Position numbers and translations under genes: made by a program. From the NCBI GenBank assembly GCA_009841165.1, contig VXMI01000173.1, forward strand, positions 1 to 64,000: 64,000 bases of DNA. Reading direction: 5' to 3'. The DNA is from Gemmatimonadota bacterium (GTDB taxonomy: Bacteria; Gemmatimonadota; Gemmatimonadetes; Longimicrobiales; Gaopeijiaceae). The notes beneath the pieces are model-generated. The model was given only the letters and a program-made list of their open reading frames with translations, made no database searches and was not told where the DNA came from. Of the stretch, positions 49,384 through 60,043 are shown piece by piece (the stretch's first letter is position 1; the number at the start of each line of letters is the position of its first letter).

Positions 49384-50792
49384 ACGCAGAATACGACCTC
49401 GTAGCGATCGGCGGCGGCACCGGAGGACTCGTCACGGCCGCGGGGGCGGCCTATCTGGGGCTCGACGCCGCAATCATCGAAAAAGCGGCCCTCGGCGGCG
49501 ACTGCCTCTGGACCGGCTGCGTTCCCTCCAAGGCCCTCATCGCCTCGGCCCGCCTCGCACACCACATGGACCGCGCCGCCGACCTGGGCCTCGCCAACGG
49601 GGGCCCCCGACGCCACGACTTTCGCGCCGTCATGGAGCGCATGCGGGCGGCCCGCCACACCGTCTCCCACCACGACGACCCCGAACGCTTCCGCGCCATG
49701 GGCGTCGCCGTCCACTTCGGCGCCGCCCGCTTCCTCGACCCGAACACAGTCGAGGTCCCGGGCATCGGCCGGGTCCGTTCGAAGCGCTTCGTGGTGGCGA
49801 CCGGTGCCGTCGCCGCCATCCCGCCCATCCCCGGGCTCGCCGAAGCCGGCTACTGGACCTACGAAACCGTCTTCGACGAGAACGAACTGCCGCGGTCGAT
49901 CGTCGTCGTCGGGGGCGGACCGATCGGCGCCGAGTTCGCGCAGGTCTTCTCCAGGCTGGGATCACGGGTCACCATGGTCGAGATGATGCCGTCGATCCTC
50001 ACCCACGAGGACCCCGACGCCTCCTCCTTCATGAAGGACCTCTTCACGGCGGAGGGGATCGATGTCCACGTCGACGCGGCGCTGGAGCGCGTGAGCGTGG
50101 AGGACGGATCCAGGGTCCTGCACACCAGCGACGGTGCCCGGATCGCCGCCGATGAGATCTTCGTGGCCACCGGACGTCGTCCCATGATCGAAGGGCTGGA
50201 CCTGGAGGCCGCCGGTGTCGAAACCGAAAGGGGGGCCATCACCGTCGACCCCCACCTCCGCACCACTTCCCCTTCCGTCTGGGCCGTCGGCGACGTCACC
50301 GGGGCCATGCAGTTCACTCACGTCGCCGACCAGATGGCGAAGATCGCGCTCCGCAACTCGGTCCTGCCGCTGAAGGCGAAGATCCGCTACGACAACGTGC
50401 CCCGGGTCACCTACACCGACCCCGAAGTCGCCCACGTCGGCATGCCGGAGGCCGAGGCGGCCGCAGAGGGCGGCACGACCTACACCTACCAGCTCGACGA
50501 CCTCGACCGCGCGATCGTGGACGCCACCGCCACGGGCTTCGTGAAGGTCTCGGCCGACCGCAAGGGCCGGGTCATGGGAGCCACCGTGGTCGCGCACGGG
50601 GCCGGCGATCTCATCCTGCCCTTCGTCCTGGCGAAGCAGCACGGGCTCAAGCTCGGCAGCATCGCGAACACGATCTTCCCCTACCCCACGATGGTCGAAG
50701 GGGTGAAGCGGGCCGCCGGCGAGTTCATGCGTTCCCGTCTGGACACCGCGTCGGGGCGCTTTCTCAAGCGAGTGATACGATGGCTGAAGTAG
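49380..50792 (+). CDS. FAD-dependent disulfide oxidoreductase (mercuric reductase/dihydrolipoyl dehydrogenase family)
   Basis: A 470-residue pyridine nucleotide-disulfide oxidoreductase. FAD-binding GGGTGG is in AIGGGTGGLVTA near the start; the redox CxxxxC is GGDCLWTGCVPSK at about residues 41-46; the NAD(P) site GGGPIGAEFAQ and the ATGRRP and VGDVTG motifs follow. Mercuric reductase, DLD and glutathione reductase-like members share this; no N-terminal MerA heavy-metal domain and no C-terminal CysCys pair is seen, so a metal role is not supported. It overlaps the TVP38-DUF547 gene by 13 nt. The start at 49380 is uncertain: an earlier in-frame ATG at 49320 exists. Confidence 0.85.
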   Translation: MNAEYDLVAIGGGTGGLVTAAGAAYLGLDAAIIEKAALGGDCLWTGCVPSKALIASARLAHHMDRAADLGLANGGPRRHDFRAVMERMRAARHTVSHHDDPERFRAMGVAVHFGAARFLDPNTVEVPGIGRVRSKRFVVATGAVAAIPPIPGLAEAGYWTYETVFDENELPRSIVVVGGGPIGAEFAQVFSRLGSRVTMVEMMPSILTHEDPDASSFMKDLFTAEGIDVHVDAALERVSVEDGSRVLHTSDGARIAADEIFVATGRRPMIEGLDLEAAGVETERGAITVDPHLRTTSPSVWAVGDVTGAMQFTHVADQMAKIALRNSVLPLKAKIRYDNVPRVTYTDPEVAHVGMPEAEAAAEGGTTYTYQLDDLDRAIVDATATGFVKVSADRKGRVMGATVVAHGAGDLILPFVLAKQHGLKLGSIANTIFPYPTMVEGVKRAAGEFMRSRLDTASGRFLKRVIRWLK

Positions 50793-52390
50793 ACCGCACT
50801 GCCGCGTCGCCGGAATCCGCGGCACGAACCCACCCGGCCGAGCCTGCGGACACGACCGCGCCGGCCGCTCCGGCGAAGCCCCGGTCGCGTGGCGCCCTCT
50901 TCAAGCTGGGCGCGCTCGTCCTGCTCATCATCGCAGGCTACCTCGTGGCCACACGGACGCCGCTGGGCGGCTACCTCAGCCGCGAAGGGATCTTCGAGCT
51001 CGTCAACTGGCTCCGAGGCCACCCCTGGGCACCCGTCATCTTCGTCGCCCTGTATGCGACCGCCACCGCGCTGGCCGTCCCCGGCACGATCCTCACCCTC
51101 GGCGGGGGCGCGATCTTCGGCTTCTGGTGGGGCACGCTGCTGAACTTCACGGCCGCCAACATCGGCGCCAACGCGGCCTTCGTGATCGCGCGGGCCATGG
51201 GACGGGACGGCGTCCGCCACCTCATCGGCGACGATTCGGCCGCCCTCGAAAAACTCGACAATGTCGTCAAGCGCCACGGATTCCAGGGCCTGCTGACGCT
51301 GCGGCTCATCCCGCTGGTCCCCTTCAACGCGCTCAACTTCGGTTCCGGGCTGATGCCGCTGAAGTGGCGCACTTACGCGGTGGCCACGTTCGTCGGCATC
51401 CTCCCGGGGACGGCCGTCTACACCTTCTTCGCGGACGCGCTGTTGCAGGGCTCGCAGGAGGCTTCTCGCGACGCGCTCATCCGCGTGGCCGTCGCCGGCC
51501 TACTCCTCATCTCGCTCAGCTTCCTTCCCGCGCTGCTCAAGCGGCTCGACGTGCGGTTGCCGGGCATGGGCGCGGTGGTTCTCGCCGCGGCACTGGCGTC
51601 CGGCTTCGCGGGAACCAGTAAAACCGCCGCCCAGGCGCCCGACGACGGCGGGCTCCCCGACCACCGGGCCCTCACTGCGGTGCTCGCCCCCGTCGTGGGC
51701 GCGCCGCCGCTGGTGGACTACGCGCGCCTCGCCGCCGACCGCTCGGCCCTCGACGCCTACATCGCCGCCCTCGACGCCACCGACCCCACCGCGCTCCGCG
51801 CCGCCTCCCCCGACGCCCAACTCGCCTTCTGGATCAACGCCTACAACGCCTGCATGCTCAAGCGCGTGGTCGACCACTACCCGATCAGGCGCGCCGGCGG
51901 GCTCCAGCGCATCACGAACGCCGTCGCGGGACGCCCGGCCAACTCGGTGTGGCAGATCGCGGACGTCTTCACCGGCGACCACTGCCCCGTGGCCGGCAGC
52001 GTGCGCTCCCAGGACGAGATCGAACACGAGATCATTCGCCCGATGGGCGACCCCCGCATCCACTTCGCGATCAACTGTGCCGCGCTCAGCTGTCCCCCCC
52101 TGATCCCGGAGGCCTACGACGCTTCCACGCTGGACGCGCAGCTGGACGCCCGCGTGCGAGCGTTCGTGAACGATCCCCGGCAGTTCACCGTGGCGGCGGA
52201 AGGCGGGCGGCGCACCGTGCGGGTCAACATCGTGCTCGACTGGTTCAGGGAGGACTTCGGCGGCCTCGCAGGGATCCGTCCGTTCCTCGCGCGCTACACC
52301 CCCGGATCCGACGCCGAGGCTCTCGAGGACCCGAACACCGGCCTCGAGTTCATCGACTACGACTGGACGCTGAACGACACTTCGCGCTAG
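50780..52390 (+). CDS. TVP38/TMEM64 (VTT)-DUF547 fusion protein
   Basis: A 536-residue fusion. After a Pro/Ala-rich N-terminal stretch and a hydrophobic helix, residues about 70-230 form a VTT/SNARE-associated domain (GTILTLGGGAIFGFWWG, RLIPLVPFNALNF), a membrane domain related to DedA. A last hydrophobic helix leads to residues about 290-536, a DUF547 domain (LAFWINAYNACMLK, FAINCAALSCPPLIPEAY, LDWFREDFGG), predicted outside the cytosol. DUF547 function is unknown. The overlap with the oxidoreductase gene and proximity to the glycosyltransferase gene suggest one operon. Confidence 0.88.
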   Translation: MAEVDRTAASPESAARTHPAEPADTTAPAAPAKPRSRGALFKLGALVLLIIAGYLVATRTPLGGYLSREGIFELVNWLRGHPWAPVIFVALYATATALAVPGTILTLGGGAIFGFWWGTLLNFTAANIGANAAFVIARAMGRDGVRHLIGDDSAALEKLDNVVKRHGFQGLLTLRLIPLVPFNALNFGSGLMPLKWRTYAVATFVGILPGTAVYTFFADALLQGSQEASRDALIRVAVAGLLLISLSFLPALLKRLDVRLPGMGAVVLAAALASGFAGTSKTAAQAPDDGGLPDHRALTAVLAPVVGAPPLVDYARLAADRSALDAYIAALDATDPTALRAASPDAQLAFWINAYNACMLKRVVDHYPIRRAGGLQRITNAVAGRPANSVWQIADVFTGDHCPVAGSVRSQDEIEHEIIRPMGDPRIHFAINCAALSCPPLIPEAYDASTLDAQLDARVRAFVNDPRQFTVAAEGGRRTVRVNIVLDWFREDFGGLAGIRPFLARYTPGSDAEALEDPNTGLEFIDYDWTLNDTSR

Positions 52391-52412
52391 ACGCCACCCG
52401 CAACCCCCGACC

Positions 52413-53768
52413 ATGGACACCCCGGAACTCGGGATCGTCATCCCGGCTCTCGACGAGGCCGAGGCCCTTCCGGACCTGCTCCGGGATCTCGCGCAACTCG
52501 ACCTCCGCCATGAGGTGCTGGTGGTGGACGGAGGCTCGCGTGACGAAACCGTGCAAGCGGCCCGGCGTGCCGGTGCCCGGGTCATGAGGAGCCGCACGGG
52601 GCGCGCGCGTCAGATGAACGCCGGTGCGCGCCTGCTCCGGACACCGTGGCTGCTCATCGTGCACGCCGATTCGCGTCTGGACGCGGACGCCCTCCGCGCG
52701 GTCGAGTTCCACGTGCGCGCCGGCCGCTCCGACGCCGCGTGCTTTCGCCTGGCCATCGCACATCGGCACCTCTTCTACCGGTTCATCGAGGCCGCCCAGC
52801 GCATTCGCGCACGGTACGCCGGCCTCGTCTACGGCGACCAGGGGCTCCTGATCCCGCGCGACCTCTTCTTCGGCCTCGGCCCCTACCCCGACGTGCCGAT
52901 CATGGAGGACGTCATCCTCAACCGTCGGCTGATCGTCGCGGGGAGGCTCCGGACCCTCCCCGCGACCATCACGACCAGCCCCCGCCGCTACGAAGAAGAG
53001 GGCCGCCTGCGCGCATGGATCCGCAACGCGACCCTGATCACCCGGTTCCTGCTGGACGCAAGCCCTGCGGAACTGGCGCACCGGTACCCTCCGCGCAGGC
53101 TGCGCGCTGCCGCGACCCCTGTCCAGCGGGGCACCGCGACCCTGCTCGTCTTCGCCAAGGCCCCACGCCCCGGGAAGGTGAAGACCCGGCTGGCCCGGAC
53201 CATCGGGGATGCGGCGGCGGCGGACGTCTACCGGCGCATGGGCCGCCTTGTGGTTGATCGGCTGACGGACGCACGAGCCACGGTGACCGTCTGCTACGAC
53301 CCGCCGGGGTCCGGCGGCGAAGTCCGCGCCTGGCTCGGGGATGTCCCGGCACGGTACACGGCGCAGCCACCGGGCGACCTCGGTCAGCGCATGGCCCGCA
53401 TGTTCGAGCGCGCCTTCGAGGCCGCCGACCGGGTCGTCGTGATCGGCACGGACACGCCCTCGGTGGACGCCGGAACCATAGACCGCGCCCTCGACGCCCT
53501 CGACTCGGCCGACGTGGTACTGGGACCCGCCACCGACGGCGGCTACTACCTGATGGGCCTCCGCGCCCCGTGCCCGGCGCTCTTCGAGGGAATCGCCTGG
53601 AGTACCGACACCGTACTTCACGACACCGCGTCAAGGGCCCGCGAAGCCGGAGCGCGCCTGACCTGGCTCGAGCTGGAGTCCGACATCGACACGGCAGACG
53701 ACCTCACGCCGGAAGTGCTGGAGCGGCTCGGGCTCGACCCGGCACCGGGTGGAGGTCGCGGCGTGTAG
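52413..53768 (+). CDS. double glycosyltransferase fusion (TIGR04283-like + TIGR04282/DUF2064-like)
   Basis: A 451-residue fusion. Residues 1-235 are a family 2 glycosyltransferase with IVIPALDEAEALP, VVDGGSRDET and the HADS acceptor-metal motif at 84-87, of the TIGR04283 type. Residues about 243-451 are a DUF2064/TIGR04282-type nucleotidyltransferase-like domain with LLVFAKAPRPGKVKTRLA, IGTDTPSVD and ATDGGYYLMGL. These two families are often encoded side by side, sometimes in arsenosugar loci; neither arsM nor an arsenosugar radical SAM gene is present here. Its 3' end overlaps the convergent surface-protein gene by 151 nt. Confidence 0.85.
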   Translation: MDTPELGIVIPALDEAEALPDLLRDLAQLDLRHEVLVVDGGSRDETVQAARRAGARVMRSRTGRARQMNAGARLLRTPWLLIVHADSRLDADALRAVEFHVRAGRSDAACFRLAIAHRHLFYRFIEAAQRIRARYAGLVYGDQGLLIPRDLFFGLGPYPDVPIMEDVILNRRLIVAGRLRTLPATITTSPRRYEEEGRLRAWIRNATLITRFLLDASPAELAHRYPPRRLRAAATPVQRGTATLLVFAKAPRPGKVKTRLARTIGDAAAADVYRRMGRLVVDRLTDARATVTVCYDPPGSGGEVRAWLGDVPARYTAQPPGDLGQRMARMFERAFEAADRVVVIGTDTPSVDAGTIDRALDALDSADVVLGPATDGGYYLMGLRAPCPALFEGIAWSTDTVLHDTASRAREAGARLTWLELESDIDTADDLTPEVLERLGLDPAPGGGRGV

Positions 53769-55144
53769 CGCTGCCACAGGCCCGGGGCAACCGGCACGTA
53801 CAGCACCGGGTACGGCTCCGCGTCGCCGGTCGCGGCGAATACGGGCACACCCTCGTAGCCGGCCACCGGCACGATCCCCCTGCAGGCGGACCGAATCGGC
53901 GGTCCGGACTTCTCATACTCTCGCCCGCCCAGGTCGACCGGATCACCGAGCTCGAACCAGTCCTCCCCGCCGGCATAGGTACCCGCGAAGTCGACGCCCG
54001 GGCGCAGTTCGCGAATGGCAACCCCCGCCGGACCCACCAGCGTGTCCCCCGCAGCGGTGATCGACACCTCGACCTCGATCCCGGTGGCCAGGCAGAGCAT
54101 GACCGGCGTCCCCGGGACGAGCTCCGCGGCAGGCGCCTGTTCGATGAGCACCGTGTCCGGCGGCGGCGCGGGCAACACGACCGTGTCCGGCGCGGGGCCG
54201 TGGGGCCCCGGGCCGCACGGCGACGCGGTCCCCGCACAGAAAACCACCGAAGCCAGCACCCCGAACCGGGCCGTGCGAAAGGTCGACTGCCCGTCCCCGC
54301 CCAGACTCAGTGAGAAGGCGCCCAGCCGCAGGCCGCCCAGGTCCAACTGGACCCCCGCGTTCGCGTCGAAGCCGTCGTACTCGGCCATGACGTTGACGAG
54401 CCGCCCCCGTCCCATCGACAGGTGGACCGCCGATCCCACGAACAGCCCTCCCGACGAGCCGGCGCGGTAGAACTCCAGTTCCCTTCCGGCCGAAAACATC
54501 CCGCCCCCCCACCCGGCGGTGAGGGTGATGTCGTAGCCGGGATCGGGCTCCAGGCCGGGGAGCCGGGCGGTCCCGACCACGTAGGGGGTCAGCGTGCTGT
54601 TGAACGGCTCGCCGCCGACACCGTCGAAGATTCGTGAATCGGGGTAGCCGAGCCGGTTCGGCTGAAAGTCGTGGCCGTAGCGGCCGCCGAAGGTGGGCGC
54701 CGGCACATACCGCAGCCCTGCGGCGACATCCAGATACCGCACCGACGAGGGCAGCACCGAGATACGGCCGAACGCACCGACCATCCGGCCGCCCTCAGCC
54801 TCATCGCCGAAGTGCTGCAGGGTCGCGCCCGCCTCCACGCGGTTGAAGAGCCCGATTGCGACCGAGCCGTCCGACATCCACTTCTCGAAGGGCTCGCCCG
54901 CCGCGAAGCCCTCGCGGTTGCGATCCACGATCAGGAGATTCGGGACCGAGACCCGGAACCCCGAGTAGGTGCCGGTGACCACGAGGTGCGGCAACACCGA
55001 CGCCACCGGGATGTGCAGCAGCCCGGAACCGTACCGCAGGCTCGAGGGGACGCGCAGGGTCTGCGCGCTTCCCGCCACGTGAAGTGTGAGCGCCAGAACG
55101 CCGGCGACGCCCATGAGGGAGAGCCGGCGGTGTGGGCGCGTCAT
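53618..55144 (-). CDS. exported outer-surface protein, likely beta-rich
   Basis: A 508-residue protein with a signal peptide (LSLMGVAGVLALTLHVAGSAQ), followed by many short beta-strand-like repeats (GYDITLTAGWGGGMF, VHLSMGRGRLVNVMAEYDGF, VQLDLGGLRLGAFSLSLGG), suggesting an outer-membrane beta-barrel; then a Pro-rich linker and a C-terminal beta domain that ends near QRYTPRPPP. The last about 50 residues are Ser/Pro-rich and lie antisense to the glycosyltransferase gene, so they may be a read-through tail. Start at 55144 (MTRPHRR) overlaps ccmD by 4 nt. Family not recognised. Confidence 0.75.
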   Translation of the reverse strand: MTRPHRRLSLMGVAGVLALTLHVAGSAQTLRVPSSLRYGSGLLHIPVASVLPHLVVTGTYSGFRVSVPNLLIVDRNREGFAAGEPFEKWMSDGSVAIGLFNRVEAGATLQHFGDEAEGGRMVGAFGRISVLPSSVRYLDVAAGLRYVPAPTFGGRYGHDFQPNRLGYPDSRIFDGVGGEPFNSTLTPYVVGTARLPGLEPDPGYDITLTAGWGGGMFSAGRELEFYRAGSSGGLFVGSAVHLSMGRGRLVNVMAEYDGFDANAGVQLDLGGLRLGAFSLSLGGDGQSTFRTARFGVLASVVFCAGTASPCGPGPHGPAPDTVVLPAPPPDTVLIEQAPAAELVPGTPVMLCLATGIEVEVSITAAGDTLVGPAGVAIRELRPGVDFAGTYAGGEDWFELGDPVDLGGREYEKSGPPIRSACRGIVPVAGYEGVPVFAATGDAEPYPVLYVPVAPGLWQRYTPRPPPGAGSSPSRSSTSGVRSSAVSMSDSSSSQVRRAPASRALDAVS

Positions 55145-55338
55145 CCGTCTTCGGTCGAGTCCAGTTGCCTGAATCCGCGCCAGATCCGCCAGACCCAGAA
55201 CAGGATCAGGATCCAGGCCGCCGCATAGGCGAGAAAGATGTGCAGGTAGGGCCGCAGCGAGGGACTCCCGCCCTGCGCCGGCAGAGCGATCAGGTCCAGT
55301 GCCGCGGCGGCCGCGTCCGTGAAAGTCCACACGATCAT
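55141..55338 (-). CDS. ccmD: CcmD-like small haem-exporter subunit
   Basis: A 65-residue protein with one membrane helix (LHIFLAYAAAWILILFWVW) and a basic residue right after it, the CcmD layout. It lies between ccmC and the surface protein, overlapping each by 4 nt, so its identity is mostly positional. It would hold CcmE-haem in the CcmABCD complex. Confidence 0.7.
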   Translation of the reverse strand: MIVWTFTDAAAAALDLIALPAQGGSPSLRPYLHIFLAYAAAWILILFWVWRIWRGFRQLDSTEDG

Positions 55339-56042
55339 GTCGACACCTCACCGGCCAAGCGTGCAGCGCCTCCCCGTCCCGGGCGCCGGCCCAGAAACTC
55401 GACCGTGTAGCGAAAAAGGAACAGCCCGAAGAACAACATCGTGAATCCTGCCAGCGAAGTCAGCAGCGTCGTGAGCATGTCGGGGTGCAGCGTGGGTCCT
55501 TCGGCCTTGATCACGACCGGCTCGGGATGCAGCGATCTGAACCAGACGACGCTCACATGGATCAGCGGGATGTTCAGCGATCCGACGATCGCCAGCACGG
55601 CCGCGAATCTCTTGCCCTTGCGGGGATTGGCGACCGAGCCCCGGACAAGGAAGTAGCCGAGGTACGTGAACCAGAGCAGCAGCGTAAGGGTCAGCCGCGG
55701 CTCCCAGGTCCAGTAGGTTCCCCACGCGATCCGTCCCCACAGCGGCCCCGAGATCAGCATGATCGCGCCGAAGATCAGGCCGCCCTCGGCAGCCGCCACC
55801 GCCGCGGCGTCGGCCCGCTCGTCCTCGAGCCACAGGTAGGCCGCGCTCGCCAGCGCAACCACGCCGAAGGCGAGGAAGGTCGTCCACGCCGCCGGGACGT
55901 GAATGTAGAAGATCCGCTGGACGATCCCCTGCTCTGCCTCCGTCGGCACCCAGAACACCACCATCCAGTGCACGAGAAGCATCGTGGCGACTCCGGCGGC
56001 CACCAGGACCAACCCGATCGTCGTCGCGCTCCTTGTATTCAT
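55335..56042 (-). CDS. ccmC: haem exporter protein CcmC
   Basis: Inner-membrane WWD-type protein that loads haem onto CcmE. Six hydrophobic helices; the tryptophan-rich motif is WGTYWTWEPRLT followed by LTLLLWF, with conserved His residues in YIHVPAAW and LIHVSVVW. The start at 56042 gives 235 residues; a GTG at 56066 adds eight. The region just upstream is AT-rich and holds the palindrome at 56056-56075. Overlaps ccmD by 4 nt. Confidence 0.92.
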   Translation of the reverse strand: MNTRSATTIGLVLVAAGVATMLLVHWMVVFWVPTEAEQGIVQRIFYIHVPAAWTTFLAFGVVALASAAYLWLEDERADAAAVAAAEGGLIFGAIMLISGPLWGRIAWGTYWTWEPRLTLTLLLWFTYLGYFLVRGSVANPRKGKRFAAVLAIVGSLNIPLIHVSVVWFRSLHPEPVVIKAEGPTLHPDMLTTLLTSLAGFTMLFFGLFLFRYTVEFLGRRPGRGGAARLAGEVST

Positions 56043-56055
56043 GCCGTCAGTCGCA

Positions 56056-56075
56056 ATGTAAAGCACATATTACAT
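56056..56075. promoter_or_regulatory. AT-rich palindrome ATGTAA-N8-TTACAT upstream of ccmC
   Basis: ATGTAA (56056-56061) and TTACAT (56070-56075) form an inverted repeat with an 8-nt centre, followed by a second looser repeat ATGT-N7-ACAT (56082-56096). The region 56041-56100 is markedly AT-rich. The same arrangement, with 16 of 20 bases identical, occurs in smc (24074-24093). A regulator-binding site or a small repeat element are both possible. Confidence 0.5.
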
Positions 56076-56108
56076 ATTGTCATGTTTACCATACATTCTA
56101 CAGGCTCT

Positions 56109-56786
56109 CTACTCCTCGGCCAGGTATCTGAAGAGCACGGAACCCACGGCGACGAAACCGATCGCGAAGGCCCAGAGCAGCCGTACCGATCCCGAGATTT
56201 CCGCCCACGGCCGTTCCGTGAGGACCCGGCCCGAGGCGGTGGCTCCGAAGAAGATAACCGGAACCAGCAGCGGAAAGGTCAGCACCGGAAGAAGCGTGTC
56301 CCCCAGCGAACTGTGACGCGACATGAGGCCGAAAAAGGTGCCCACCGCCGCCAGCCCGATCGTTCCCGGCAGGAGTACGGCTCCGTGCCGGGCGATGGAA
56401 CCGGCGTCGCGTACTCCCAGGAAGCTCGTCAGGGCGACGAAGGCGAGGATCGTCACGATCCACACCAGCACCAGGTTCGCCGCCGACTTGCCCAGGAAGA
56501 TCGCGTGTCTCGACACGGGGGTGAGAAGCAGATGCCGGAAGGCCCCGTCCTCCTCTTCCGTGTCGAACGTCCGGCCGGCGCCGGTGGTTGCCGCAAAGAG
56601 TATGGTGAGCCACGCGAGGCTTGCGGCCACGTTCCTCGCCGGCACCAGGCTCCTGTCCAGCGCAAGGGCGAAGAGGAAGCACGCGAGAACCACGAAGGCG
56701 ATCATGGCCAGGAGCCGTCCGCCGGACCGGAACTCCACCTGCAGATCCTTCCAGGCGATCAGCCGGGCCCAGCGAAGCGACATCAT
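56109..56786 (-). CDS. ccmB: haem exporter permease CcmB
   Basis: A 225-residue membrane protein with six hydrophobic helices and the CcmB opening LIAWKDLQVEFRSGG, then FDTEEEDGAFRHLLLTPV and FPLLVPVIFFGA. It forms the exporter with CcmA. It overlaps ccmA by 4 nt. Confidence 0.93.
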   Translation of the reverse strand: MMSLRWARLIAWKDLQVEFRSGGRLLAMIAFVVLACFLFALALDRSLVPARNVAASLAWLTILFAATTGAGRTFDTEEEDGAFRHLLLTPVSRHAIFLGKSAANLVLVWIVTILAFVALTSFLGVRDAGSIARHGAVLLPGTIGLAAVGTFFGLMSRHSSLGDTLLPVLTFPLLVPVIFFGATASGRVLTERPWAEISGSVRLLWAFAIGFVAVGSVLFRYLAEE

Positions 56787-57490
56787 TGGACCCTGGTCCC
56801 TCCGGCCGTGAAAAAGGGCAGCAGATCCTCGGCCTCCCGCCCGGAGGACTCCGTGTCCAGGACCCTTCTGCCCCGGCGCAGCACCACGGCCCTGTCCGCC
56901 AGCTTCAGGCCCCGCTCAAGGTCGTGTGTCACCAGCACCACGACCGTCCCCGCTTCCCTGCGCGCCTGGAGCATGGCCTCCAGGGTCGAAGCCCCCCCAG
57001 GGTCGAGACCGGTGAAGGGTTCGTCCAGGAAGAGCACGTCGGGGTCGTGCAGCAGCGAGCGCGCCAGCGCCGCCCTCTGCCGCTGGCCCCGCGAGAGCTT
57101 CTCGACCGGGACATCCGCCAGATCCGCGCCGCCCACCTCGTCCAGCACCCGGACCGCCATCTGCCGATCACGGTTGATTCCGTGGAGCGCGCCGAAAAAG
57201 GCGAGGTTCTCGCCGACGGTGAGCTTCCGGTACAGACCGGTGCGGTGCGAGACCAGCCCCACCCGCGCCCGCCACGCCGGATCGGAGCCCGAGACCACCG
57301 CGCCGTTCAGCGTGACCTCGCCGGCGTCGGGCCTGCGCTCGCCGCTGAGCGCCCGCAACAGCGTGGTCTTCCCCGCGCCGTTGGGCCCGAACACCGCCAG
57401 GATCGATCCGCCCGCCGCATCGATATCCACCCGGTCGAGCGCGCGGGTGGGGCCGTAGTCACAGACCAGTCCCCGCGCCGACAGAGTCAT
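56783..57490 (-). CDS. ccmA: haem exporter ATPase CcmA
   Basis: ABC ATPase of 235 aa. Walker A is GPNGAGKTT, the signature LSRGQRQRAALARSLL, Walker B DVLFLDEP, with H-loop VTHDLERG. The start at 57490 (MTLSARGLVCDY) overlaps the CcmI-like gene by 4 nt. It energises CcmB/C in haem handling. Confidence 0.94.
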   Translation of the reverse strand: MTLSARGLVCDYGPTRALDRVDIDAAGGSILAVFGPNGAGKTTLLRALSGERRPDAGEVTLNGAVVSGSDPAWRARVGLVSHRTGLYRKLTVGENLAFFGALHGINRDRQMAVRVLDEVGGADLADVPVEKLSRGQRQRAALARSLLHDPDVLFLDEPFTGLDPGGASTLEAMLQARREAGTVVVLVTHDLERGLKLADRAVVLRRGRRVLDTESSGREAEDLLPFFTAGGTRVQ

Positions 57491-57990
57491 CTTCCCGGGC
57501 CGTCGACCGGCATCCCGCCGGCTGCCACGGTTGCCGCCGCGCCCTCCGTCAGGTCGGGTGCCGAGCCCAGTGCCTTGCCGCAATGGCCGCAGAAGCGCGC
57601 TCCCCTGCGGTTGACATGCTCGCACCGGGCGCACTGGAGCCCCTCACGAAGCGCGTCGCGGAGCTGGGCGATCTCTTCCTCGAGTTGCCTGGAAGCCCGG
57701 TCCACACCGGGATCGCTCGCACTTTCTTCCGGCCCCGGCCCCAGTTGCCGCAAGGCGTCCCGCGACAGCTCCCCCTTCAGCAGCTCGTAGTCCTTCCCGT
57801 CGAGCTTTCCCGTCATCCTGTCGTATTCGAGATCGCGGAGCGCAGTGAGCGCGACACGCCGGCGCGCCGCCCCCTCGTCGTAGTCGTCCTCGCCGGCATA
57901 GACCGGCGCGCCGCGCCCGGAGAACACCGGTTCGAGCACGTACAGCATGACACCCGCGGCGAGGAGAATCCCGCCGATCAGCGCGGTCAT
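57487..57990 (-). CDS. CcmI-like protein with C-terminal zinc ribbon
   Basis: A 167-residue protein: one membrane helix (residues 4-20), then ALRDLEYDRMTGKLDGKDYELLK, the CcmI/CycH N-terminal signature, and a C-terminal zinc ribbon with C120, C123, C134 and C137. The TPR part of typical CcmI is missing. It lies between ccmF and ccmA, overlapping ccmA by 4 nt. CcmI presents apocytochrome to the maturation complex; whether the zinc ribbon replaces the TPR role is unknown. Confidence 0.72.
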   Translation of the reverse strand: MTALIGGILLAAGVMLYVLEPVFSGRGAPVYAGEDDYDEGAARRRVALTALRDLEYDRMTGKLDGKDYELLKGELSRDALRQLGPGPEESASDPGVDRASRQLEEEIAQLRDALREGLQCARCEHVNRRGARFCGHCGKALGSAPDLTEGAAATVAAGGMPVDGPGR

Positions 57991-57997
57991 GGCGAGA

Positions 57998-60039
<2,042 letters not shown>

Positions 60040-60043
<4 letters not shown>

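Noticed and set aside
49380-53768. Arsenosugar biosynthesis locus
   Set aside because: TIGR04283/04282 families are present but arsM and the radical SAM gene are not in the window.
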